A stretch of DNA of 64,000 nt, from assembly GCF_050003625.1 (NCBI RefSeq), contig NC_134397.1, positions 65,012,669 through 65,076,668 of the forward strand, read 5' to 3'. A program made the position numbers and the translations under genes. The notes under the pieces are model-generated. The model did no database searches, was not told the origin of the DNA, and was given only the letters and a program-made list of their open reading frames with translations. Positions 10,501 through 22,500 of the stretch are shown piece by piece (the stretch's first letter is position 1; each line of letters begins with the position of its first letter). This stretch comes from Haematobia irritans (taxonomy: Eukaryota > Arthropoda > Insecta > Diptera > Muscidae).

Positions 10501-13500
10501 TCATAGTGGTGAAGGGTATAATATAGTCGGCTCTGCCCGACTTTAAACATTACATACTTGTTTTTTAATTGATACAATTAAAAATTTAATTGATGTTGAA
10601 TGCAAAACTCAATTAATTATACCCAGAGCCACACTGTGTAGCAGGGTATTATAAGTTAGTGCATATGTTTGCAACACCCAGAAGGAGACGAGAAAGACAT
10701 ATGGTATCTTTGGCAATATTGTTCAGGGTCGGCCCCTGAGTCGATTTCGCCATATCCGTCTGTCTGTGAACACATTTTTGTAATCAAAGTCTAGGTCGCA
10801 ATTTTAGTCCAATCGACTTCAAATTTGACACAAGTATTTATTTTAGGTCAGAATAAAACCCTATTGATTTTGGAAACCAATCAAGTTTTAGATATAGCTC
10901 CCACACTGAAAAAAATATTGACCTAATATGGAAGATTATGCAACTTAAATTTTAGGAATCGAAATTTACCCAAAGTTAAGGACACAATTCATTAAAATAA
11001 TGACATTTTAATTAAATGAAAGTTTATAATCCTTGCTACAAAATTTTTTTCATTAAATTTAGGACACAAATCTTGAAATTTTATGTCTCTCTTCTGAAGT
11101 TGTAGATCTTTGAAGTAAGGCAAATTTTCCTTAAAATAAAGAAAAATAATTTTAATTTAAAAAAATCGTCTTTTACTCAACTGACACATTGCATTTTTAA
11201 ATTTAAGATAAAATCGCTTCAAATATAGGCTAAGACTTATTTTAAAGATTTGCATCTTTGGTTTAAAGTTTTTTTTTTAACATTAAGAAAACTGTTTTTA
11301 CTTTGAAGTACCTGTCATAATTTGGATTTTAAATTGGAATTTGTTTGTACAGAAATACCTTTATTAATATATCGCAAAAAGTAAAAGTAATTTTAATTTT
11401 ATTTACCCTAAATTTAAAGCCAGGGAGGTCCGTCAAAAATGTCTTTATTTTAAAGAAGCCGCATCTTTGGCTTGGAATCAATACCAAAATCCTTAAGGGA
11501 AGGTCAAAATCTTTGGATCCAAGTAAACTTTTTTTTTTTGAGTGCATATATATCTTTCGCCCGATATGCACACCCTCAAAAAATCGCTTCTCTAACATAT
11601 GTTCCAAACATAACAGGTTGGCTGATAAGTCCCCGGTCTAACAAAGAAAAACACATTTGTTTGTCAAAATTCGTTTTTATTATTCAACATAGTTCCCTTC
11701 AAGGGCGATACAACGATTATAACCACCTTCCAATTTTTTGATACCATTTTGGTAGTACTCCTTCGGTTTTGCCTCAATATAGGCCTCAGTTTCGGCGATC
11801 ACCTCTTCATTGCAGCCAAATTTTTTCGCTGCGAGCATCCTTTTGAGGTCTGAGAACAAGAAAAAGTCGCTGGGGGCCAGATCTGGAGAATACGGTGGGT
11901 GGGGAAGCAATTCGAAGCCCAATTCATGAATTTTTGCCATCGTTCTCAATGACTTGTGGCACGGTGCGTTGTCTTGGTGGACCAACACTTTTTTCTTCTT
12001 CATATGGGGCCGTTTTGCCGCGATTTCGACCTTCAAACGCTCCAATAACGCCATATAATAGTCACTGTTGATGGTTTTTCCCTTCTCAAGATAATCGATA
12101 AAAATTATTCCATGCGCATCCCAAACAGAGGCCAATACTTTGCCAGCGGACTTTTGAGTCTTTCCACGCTTCGGAGACGGTTCACCGGTCGCTGTCCACT
12201 CAGCCGACTGTCGATTGGACTAAGGAGTGTAGTGATGGAGCCATGTTTCATCCATTGTCACATATCGACGGAAAAACTCGGGTGTATTACGAGTTAACAG
12301 CTGCAAACACCGCTCAAAATCATCAAGACGTTGTTGTTTTTGGTCAAATGTGAGCTCGCGCGGCACCCATTTTGCACAGACCTTCCGCATATCCAAATAT
12401 TGATGAATGATATGACCAACACGTTCCTTTGATATCTTTAAGGCCTCTGCTATCTCGATCAACTTCATTTTACGGTCATTCAAAATCATTTTGTGGATTT
12501 TTTTTTTGATGTTTTCGTCGGTAACCACCTCTTTCGGTGGTTCCTCCGTGCTCGTTTTACCACGCTTGAATTTTGCATACCAATCAATTATTGTTGATTT
12601 CCCTGGGGCAGAGTCCGGAAACTCATTATCAAGCCAAGTTTTTGCTTCCACCGCATTTTTTCCCTTCAGAGAACAGTATTTTATCAAAACACGAAATTCC
12701 TTTTTTCCATTTTTTTCACAATAACAAAAGTTGCTTCACAAAAGACGCTCTATCTCACAAACTAATTGACTTACAGACGTCAAAATTTGACACGAATCAT
12801 TGGTACTATATAAAAATAATATGCATTTAATACTAGCGACGCCATCTATGTGTCAGACCGGGGACGTTTCAGCCAACCTGTTATTTTGCAGGAAGCACAT
12901 ATATTATTGGATACTGCCGAAACATTATTATGTTTGTTTTAAGTGAACATATTATATGCTTGGGAGCATTATGAGCCCAAAAATATTATATGCTTGGAAG
13001 AATTTTTCCCAAAAAAATTTTTCTCATTCCCTCATATAATTTTCACTTCCACGAATTTTTTAGTTCTTGACACCATTTCCTGTAATATTGAAGAAATTAT
13101 TAAATTTTATAAATTTTTTAATTTTTACCTTTCGCCTGGACGGAGAATCGAACCGAGGACCCTACAGTTTGTAAGCCAACACACTATCCACTGGGCTACG
13201 TTCGAGGGCAGTTCGGAAACTTCTTAGGCTAGCAGAAAAAGAGCAGTACAAACAGAAAAAAGTTAAGTGTTTTGGAAACTTCCATCTCTGTTATGAACAC
13301 GTGTTAAATTTTGTTTCGGTTTGGCAACTCCTTCATATAGAAACAGGTGTTCAAAAAAGACGCATCCGCAGTTTTTTACACTGGAAGAATTAGAAATGCG
13401 TGCTGTCATTAAATATTTACATAAAAAAGGTTTATCGGGACAAGAAATTCATAATGATATGGTGAATGTCTTAGGTGAAAGTGATCCTTCATATGCAACA

Positions 13501-16500
13501 GTAAAAAATTGGGTTGCTGAATTTAAACGTGGTCGTACAAGCATTGAAGATGAACCACGTAGTGGACGTCCAAAAACAGCAACAACAACAGAAATTGTAG
13601 CCAAAGTGCATGATATGGTATTAAATGATCAACGAATAAAAGTGCGTGAAATTGCTAATATCATGGGCATCTCAAATGATCGAGTCCATTTAATTTTGCA
13701 TGAAGAACTACAGATGAAAAAGTTTTCTGCAAGATGTGTGCCACATTTGTTAACAGTCGATCAAAAATGCATAAGAATGAACATTTCTCACGCTTGTTTG
13801 GATCGTTTTAAGCGAAATAAAATAAATTTTAAGCGTCGTTTCATAACTGTTGATGAGACATGGATCCATCACTATACTCCAGAGATAAAAGAACAATCCA
13901 AACAATGGACTGAAGCTAGAGGAAGTGCCCCAAAGAAGGCAAAAACAATTCAATCGGCTGGTAAGGTTATGGCAACGGTTTCTTGTGACTTCAAAGGTAT
14001 TTTATTGATTGCCTATCTGCAAAAGGGTAAAACAATAAATTCAGAGTACTATTGTAACCTTTTGGATCAATTAAATACACAAATTCGAAAAAACGTCCTG
14101 GCTTACAACACAAAAAAATATTTTTTTTTTAATTAAAGTACGAGTTGCTTAACCACCCACCTTATTCTCCTGATTTGGCTTACAGTGACTTTTACTTGTT
14201 CTCAAATCTAAAAAAACCTTGCTGGCAAGTGTTTTACCTCAAATGAAGATGCAATTACAGTTGTAAACCATTATTTTGAAGACCTTGAGGAAAACGATTT
14301 TTAATCAAGGGATAGAATTGCTAGAAAAGCGTTGGACTAAGTGTATTGAAGTTTCAGGAGATTATATTGAAAAATAAAAATATTTTTGAACAAGTATATA
14401 CGGCCGTAAGTTCGGCCAGGCCGAATCTTATGTACCCTCCACCATGGGTTGCATAGAAACGTGTACTAAAGACTGTCATCCACAATCGAATTACTTGGGT
14501 TGTGGTATCTTAAAACTTCTTAACATCGTTTTCTAAATTGTGAGTTAGTCCATACGTGGTAGAGAGCCAGAATTGAAATATGGGGATCGCTTATATGGGG
14601 GCTATATACAATTATGAACTTGATATGGACCAATTTTTGTGTGATTGGAGATCGATTTATCTGAGGGCTATATATAACTATAGACCGATATGGACCTAGT
14701 TAGGCATGGTTGTTGACGGCCACATACTAGCACAATGTACCAAATTTCAACTGACTCGGATGAAACTTGCGACTCCAAGAGGCTCCAAAACCAAATCTCG
14801 GGATCGGTTTATATGGGGGCTATATATGAATATGGACTGATATGGACCACTTTTGGCATGGCTGTTAGATATCATATACTACCATCACGTACCAAATTTC
14901 AACCAGATCGGATGAATTTTGCTTCTCCAAAAGGCACCGACGGTCAAATCTGGGGATCGGTTTATATGGGGGCTATATATAATTATGGACTGATATGAAC
15001 CAATTCCTGTACGGTTGTTGGATACCATATACTAACATCACGTACCAAATTTCAACCGAATCGGATGAATTTTGCTCTTCCAAGGGGCTCCGGAGGTCAA
15101 ATCTGGGGATCGGTTTGTAAGGGGGCTATATATAATTACGGACCGATTTCGACCAATTTTTGCATGGGTGTTTGAGGCCATATATTACACCATGTACCAA
15201 TTTTCAACTTAATCAGATGAATTTTTTTCTTCCAAGAGGCTCCGGAGGTCAAATCTGGTGATCGGTTTATATGGGGGCTATATATAATTATTAACCGATG
15301 TGGACCAATTTTTGCATAGTTGTTAGAGACCATATACTTACATCATGTACCAAATTTCAGCCGGATCGGATGAAATTTGCTTCTCTTAGAGGCTCCGCAA
15401 GCCAAATCAGGGATCGGTTTATATGGGGGCTATACCTAAAAGTGGACCGATATAGCCAATTTTCAATACCATCTGACCTACATCAATAACAACTACTTGT
15501 GCCAAGTTTCAATTCGACAGCTTGTTTCGTTCGGCAGTTAGCGTGATTTCAAATGACGGTCGGACGGACATGCTTAGATCGACTCAGAATTTCACCACGA
15601 CCTAGAATATATATACTTTATGGGGTTTTAGAGCAATATTTCGATGTGTTACAAACGGAATGACAAAGTTGATATGCCCCCCATCCTACGGTGGAGGGTA
15701 TAAAAACTAATTATTCTTTTTCATTGATAGCCTAAGAAGTTTCCGAACCGCCCTCGTATCTGTTATGGTCACCAATAGACAATTATCGTTATAAGTTACA
15801 TTTATAAAGCATTGTTGCGGCGCTCACGAGCCGATGCAAACAAAACACTATTTAACAGAAACATACATTTGTTTGCACGAATTCCATTTGAATTCTTCTT
15901 ACTACTCTTATCGTCCCATTTGTTTCTCGCAGCCCGTAAAGGAAGCACAACATCCTTTCCATAAATTGTGTTTTACATTGTCTCTATAAATATATAAAGA
16001 TAGAGGGGATAACGTTCGTTACGGGAAGCGTGCACCTTCTTTAGGCAGTGCATCTACCTCATGATTACCCATTATTTCATAATATCCAGGTACCAAGCAC
16101 AGATTAATATTAAGCCGTTCATGAGAGCTCCAAGCTCTCTAGGACAATGGTTGATTACCTTCGATGTTATGTTTAAATTACCCAAGGTCTTTATTGCTGC
16201 ATGACTGTCGATCAAGAAGCGGATATCACCTCGGAATATAGGTCTCATCAACAGGAGTTCTGCAGCTTTTACAATGGCAATAAAAAATGTTGCATCCGCC
16301 TTCAAACGTTTTTCAATCCATCCATATAAATCTTAAGATTTTCAAAATTTATCCTCTATTAGAGATAATCGATTTCAACTTGTCTTCATATACATGTCGA
16401 GTAGCCATATAGTCTGTCAGACATGTCACCCATAGATAGCTTCTGGTCTTATAACTGCTGTAAAAAGCCAGTGAAAGACAGAGCGTTTCATTCTCCAACG

Positions 16501-19500
16501 TTCCACAATCGGCTTCTGCATACAGTGCCGCATAGGTCGACCTTAGGCGAACAGTTGAGTTTAGTCTGGAGCCTAGGACGACTCTCAACAACTTAGCCGA
16601 TTTTGAGAGACGAATGTGCCGGATATAAATAAGGCGATCTGGAACGGTACAATTTATCGGAAGGGTGAAAACTACAGAAAGAGAGTAGAACAATAATAGG
16701 AGGGGCCGTGGGAATTATGACCGGGCACCTAGAGTTGAAGGCACATCTGGGCTGAATAGGAGCGGCGGATGAACGAGTTAGAACACACAACAATCCAGAT
16801 ATTTTCTTAGGTTTATGTCAGCCCATAAGAGACAGGGAAACTTGAATCCTCTTTTCAATCCAATAATTTACATTACCACAATTTTTCCACGAGTGTAATT
16901 GTCTCAAACCTCTTCATTCATGTCATGCTCAAGTCATTAAGAAGCTCTTCATATAGTTAAAATAGTGCCAACACTAATACTTCATCAGGAAAAACCTAAA
17001 ACCAAGCAACAACACCACTTAACACTTTTCGAACTTCTTAATAAAGCTTAAAAGGATCAGAATGGAAGACGGAGAATTTGAATGTATAGCAAATTTATAG
17101 GGATTTCTTTTCATTGCTTACTATTGCCGTTAGTACAGTGCATTAGGAAAGCATGTTATAGACAAACTTAGATCATCAAAGTTTATTGTGTTACCGCTTT
17201 TTATGAAAGACAATTGTCAGATAGAAAATTTTAGCTAACATATATTTCCCACAATACGGCAAAAATACCATCGGGATTTCCCCCTCACCAAATATTTCAG
17301 CAATACCAAAATAGACAAAACAAGTATATACGGCAGTAAGTTCGGACAGGCCGAATCTTATGTACCCTCCACCATGGATTGCATAGAAACTTGTACTAAA
17401 GGCTGTCATCCACAATCGAATTACTTGTGTTGCGGTAACACTTGCCGATGGTAAGGTATCTATAGAAATATGTTAGGTTAGGTTAGGTTAGACTATTCAG
17501 TCCATTAGACTATTCACTTAGACTATTCAGTCCATTGTGATACCACAGTGCTGAACTTCTCTCTTATCACTGAGTGCTGCCCGATTCCATGTTAAGCTCA
17601 ATGACAAGGGACCTCCTTTTTATAGCCGAGTCCGAACGGCGTTCCACATTGCAGTGAAACCATTTAGAGAAGCTTTAAAACCCTCAGTAATGTCACCAGC
17701 ATTACTGAAGTGGGATAATCCAACGTTGAAAACTTTTTGGAGTTCGGTCGTAGCAGGAATAGAATCCAGGACCTTGTGTATGCAAGGCGGGCATGCTAAC
17801 CATTGCGCCACGGTGGCTCCCATCAATAGAAATAAAATTTGGACAAAATTTTCTACAGAAATAAAACCTTGACAAAATTTTGTATAGTAATAAAATTTTG
17901 ACAAAACTTTCTATCGAAATAAAATTTTGGTAGAATTTTTTTTTGGGGGTCGGCTATATATAACTATAGACCGATATGGACCCAGTTTGGCATGGTTATT
18001 AGCGGCCATATACTATCGCAATGTACCAAATTTCACAACGTACAAAATTTCATCCGGATCGGATGAATTTTGCTCCTCCAAGAGCTCCGGAGGTCAAATC
18101 TGGGGATCGGTTTAAATGGGGGCTACATAGAATTATTGACCGATATTGACCATTTTTTGCATGGTTGTTAGAGACTATACACCATGTACCAAATTTCAGT
18201 CGGATGGGATGACATTTTCTTCTCTTAGAGGCTCCGCAAGCCAAATCGGGATATCGGTTTATATGGTGGCTATATATAATTATGGACCGATGTTGGCCAA
18301 TTTTTGCATGCATGTTAGAGACCATATACTAACACTATGTACCAAATTTCAGCCGGATCGGATGAAATTTGCATTTCTTAGAGGCTCCGCAAGCCAAATC
18401 TGGGGATCGGTTTATATGAGGGCTATATATAATTATGGACCGATTTGGACCAATTTTTGCATAGTTGTTAGAGACTATATACTTGCACCATGTACCAAAT
18501 TTCAACCGAATTGGATGAATTTTGCTCATCCACGAGGCTCCGGAGGTCAAATCTGGGGATCGGTTAATATGGGGGCTATATATAATTATGGACCGATGTA
18601 GACCAACTTTTGCACGATTGTTAGAGACCATATACTAACACCATGTACCAAATTTCAGCCGGATGGGATGAAATTTTCTTCTCTTAGAGGCTCCGCAAGC
18701 GAAATCGGCAGATCGGTTTATATGGGGGCTATATAATTATGAACCGATATGAACCAATTTTTGCATAGTTGTTACAGACCATATACTTACACCATGTACC
18801 ACATTTCAGCTGAATCGGATGAATTTTGCTCATTTTAGAGGCTTCGCATATGGCCCAATTGCAATACTATCCGACCTACATAAATAACAACTACTTGTGC
18901 CAAGTTTCAAGTCGATAGCTTGTTTCGTTCGGAAGTTAGCGTGATTTCAACAGACGGGCGGACGGACATGCTTAGATCGACTCAGAATTTCACCACGACC
19001 TAGAACAGAGCTTCCCAAACCAATTTGCTTCGCGCCCCCCAAAAAATGTATTAATTTCGTTGCGCCCCCCAACCCAAACAAACAAAAATAAATATTAACT
19101 AAAGCTGAAAATATGATTAACAATAATTAATTAAATAATTAAAAATAGAAATAAAAATGTTTATGAATATTAATATAAAAGAGTTTATCAATTAGTGGGA
19201 AATTTGGCAATTGTTCCTTTCATTTGCTAGATCTTTAATATTTGGTACTATTACTGATAAAGTACGCTTTAAATCAGTTTCAACATGAAGGCAAGACAGA
19301 TATTTTGACTTTATGTCTAAAAGTAACGAAAATGATTTCAAAATTTGTAAAATGTGTGAAAATACAAAAGTGCCTAGCAAAAAAAAATGGAATTTCTTCT
19401 AAAGGCACAACAAAAAGTGCTTCCACAGATGTTCTTTATTTTAACTGCACAGGAAGTTCATTTGAGTCAATTTTTTATAACTCGCTTTTTTCACATTTTT

Positions 19501-22500
19501 AATGGGAAATTTAAAGTTTTATTGATTCAAATGGGTTAAAAACAGATTAAAAATTAATAAAATAGTGCAAATTATTTAAATTTTGCCGAAAAAAGCTAAA
19601 TCCTTTCTAGAAAAAATGCGAAGTTTTGAAAATAGTTGATGTCAAACGTTCCAGACAAGCGTTATAATGCATTAAAAATAATAAAAAAATTTTTAAAAAT
19701 TATTTATTCGTCAAAATATCAAAAAATTTCTTAATTCACATCCAAATCACTGGATTCGCATCACACCTTAAGAAGTGATGCAAATTCAGTGCAACGGCTG
19801 TTGAAATGGTGGACATCCATCCTATGACAAACCCATGTTAAAATCATCGCTTCTGCGCCAATTTTGCACCGCTTCCGGATCCAAAAAGAACATTTTCACT
19901 ACTTTTTTGGCGACGCTTTTTTGCTGGGTGGGTACTGGTTCTGATATTTTAGCAAGAAATGTAGCCGTTGCAAATAAAGTGAACGACTAATAAATGAACA
20001 CATGGAAATGTTCGAATGGTATGCTCTTTTGTAATATATTATTGATGTTTTGTTGAACTTAACAATTAGCGTTGTTTTAACAGATTTAATGATACAAAAC
20101 CTGCTCAACCAAAAATGACGCTTCGCCCCCCCTCCCCCTGGAACCTCGTGGTGCCCCCCTAGGGGGGCGCGCCCCCCATTTGGGAAGCTCTGACCTAGAA
20201 TATATATATATATATACTTTATGGGGTCTTAGAGCAATATTTCGATGTGTTACAAACGGAATGACAAAGTTAATATACCCCCCATCCTATGGTGGAGGGT
20301 ATAAAAATTAAATATAGTTAAGATTTTTATACAATAACATTTGAATGTGTCATAATTCAATGACCTCGTCATATCCATAAATCGCTTGTACATTGGTGCG
20401 AATGCTTGATTTGCTAGTAATCACTTATCCGCTCTCTCTCTCTCTCACCCCATAATCATAGTAATGGCAAAAATTTCGCAATATTACCTATAGCTACTAC
20501 ACACACTCACACATATTCATGCCCAAGGCACACGATATGCAGATTTTTGTGACCACTAGGATGTGTGTGCTCTAGAGTGTATAAATGAGTGTTACGAAAA
20601 GTTTTCACGTCACTATTTCAATTTTCTCGTACTCTCAAGAACTTTACGAACTTTGTTTTGAGTGAGTAGCCTAGCTGGGAATGTTGGTTGCATGTGTTTG
20701 AGTGTGTGTATGTCATTACGCGTGGTAGTAGGGTTTGCATTGTGTTCGAGTTCATTGACCAAGCCACGACATGTGGTTGTTTGATTTCCCGCTCTCCCAA
20801 TACACAGTCAGCCAGTTCTAACATATGTGAGAAGTTGATTTTAGATTTTTCTGTTTAGATTACAGTGCATTTTTTTACGGCGCACGTGTGTGTGTGTGTT
20901 TATTAAAGGGTTTTTATTGTTGGTATTTTTCTAAGTAACAAGTATACTTATTTGGTACAACAACACCACATGGTAAACACCGACAATTGTTATTGTTGTT
21001 GCATTATATGTTCTGGTGGAATAATAAAATGTTGGTAAACATAAGAGTGTAAAATACTAGCTAATGTTTCTCAAATGCCAGCCACAAGGTGCTTAGATTC
21101 GAACAACAGCTCTAAAAAATGTATCGCTCGTAAAGTAGACGATTTAATTGCTAAGGTGAGTAATTAGCAATAAAATGAATTCGAATAAACAGTACTGGGA
21201 TAAGAAATACCCATTAATATCTTCGATCTCATGAAATGAGTCCATTATTTGATGAGCAGAATGTTCTAAAAATCCCAATTGAATTTACTTAAGTGTAGAT
21301 TTGTAAGCAATTTAGATCGCGTTATCTTAGTACCCTTCAATTTTCACTAAAAATTTTCTATTAAGTTTAAACTATTTATAAAGAATTGCATTAACGATCT
21401 TCTAATTTAAATTTAAATTTAAATTAAAAAGCTGATTTGGAAATTTTTAATTTCCTTGAAAGTGATATAAGAGGTAAATAGTTTGGGAATCGGAACCTTT
21501 GATATGAAGGTAAGGTTAATTTTTCTCTTTCGTGGGAAATACGTAGATGACACGAAGTATTATGAATTCAAATGACTTTAGTTTCTTTTTACACCCACCA
21601 CCATAGAATGGTGATGGGAGTATAATAAGTTTATTATTACGTTTGTAACACATCGAAGTACCAATTTCCGACTTTGTGAAGGACAGACGGACATGGCTAT
21701 ATCGACTCAGGAGCCCACCCTGAGCATTTTTGCCAAAGACACCATGTGTCTATCTCGTCTCCTTCAGGGTGTTGCAAACATATGCACTAACTTATAATAC
21801 CCTGTTCCACAGTGTGGTGCAGGGTATAAAAATACCAAATAAATGTGACAGACATACTTTTCTTCTGTACACTGACAAAAATATTGACCTAATATGGAAG
21901 ATTATGCAACTTTAGGACTCGAAATTTACGCAATGTTAAGGACTCTCTGCTAAAGTTGTAGATCTTTGAAGTAAGGCAAATTTTCCTTAAAATAAAGGAA
22001 AATATTTTTAATTTAAAGAAATCGTCTTTAACTCAACTGACTTATTGAATCTTTAAATTTAAGATAATATCGCTTCAAATATAGGCTAACAACTATTTTA
22101 AGGATTTGCATCTTTGGTTTAAAGTTTTTTAGCATTAAGAAAACTGTTTTTACTTTGGAGTATTTGCCATAATTTGGATTTTGAAATTGGAATTTGTTTG
22201 TTCATAAATACCTTTATTAATATATCACTAAAAGAGAATAAAAATTCGATGAATGAGATCTGTATCCAATTTTAATTTTATTGGTCCTAGATTTAAAGCC
22301 AGGGAGATCCGTCAAAAATGTCTTTATTTTAAAGAAGCTGCATTTTTGGCTCGGAATCAATACCAAAATCCTTAAGGGAAGGTCAAAATCTTTGGATCCA
22401 AGTAAACTTTTTTTGAGTGTAGGTTAAGGTACCCCTGTAGTTTAGTCAACGCATGGTTTTATGTTGAAATCAAAACAACAATAAAAATACTATTTCTATA

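Larger units (their letters stand above)
13204..15757 (+). mobile_element. Second mariner, interrupted by a Helentron-like element
   Basis: Left end CGAGGGCAGTTCGGAAACTT and right end AAGTTTCCGAACCGCCCTCG are matching inverted repeats with few mismatches. The 3' sequence after the transposase is resumed beyond a Helentron copy at 14395-15712, so the original mariner was about 1.24 kb. A TA follows the right end, but the left flank has no clean TA. Confidence 0.8.
17322..20308 (-). mobile_element. DINE-1/Helentron-like element with SINE and hAT insertions
   Basis: On the - strand it runs from TATACCCTCCACCATAGGAT (20308) through the TTTGTAACACATCGAAATAT head and tandem 150-170 bp units (18850-17940) to a tail with GGCCTGTCCGAACTTACTGC and ATATACTTG at 17322. 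Remnants of the 29 bp minisatellite sit at 17829-17935. Insertions: SINE 17471-17822 and hAT 19006-20192. Confidence 0.78.

Noticed and set aside
11329..11741. ORFs of 89-98 residues
   Set aside because: They run through a MITE-like repeat into the mariner end; copy 2 of the repeat does not keep the frame.
13135..13205. tRNA-Val-like gene on the - strand
   Set aside because: It looks tRNA-like around the anticodon and B box, but shares a non-tRNA tail with 318-545, so a SINE module is more likely.
13321..13395. N-terminal extension of the mariner transposase (MATPSYRNRC...)
   Set aside because: The first codon is TTG and the peptide lies in 5' non-coding DNA; family proteins begin near MRAVIKYLHKKG.
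17471..17490. Telomeric TTAGG-type repeat
   Set aside because: GGTTAGGTTAGGTTA here and at 52204 is the 3' tail of a SINE; only three or so repeats, and Diptera lack TTAGG telomeres.
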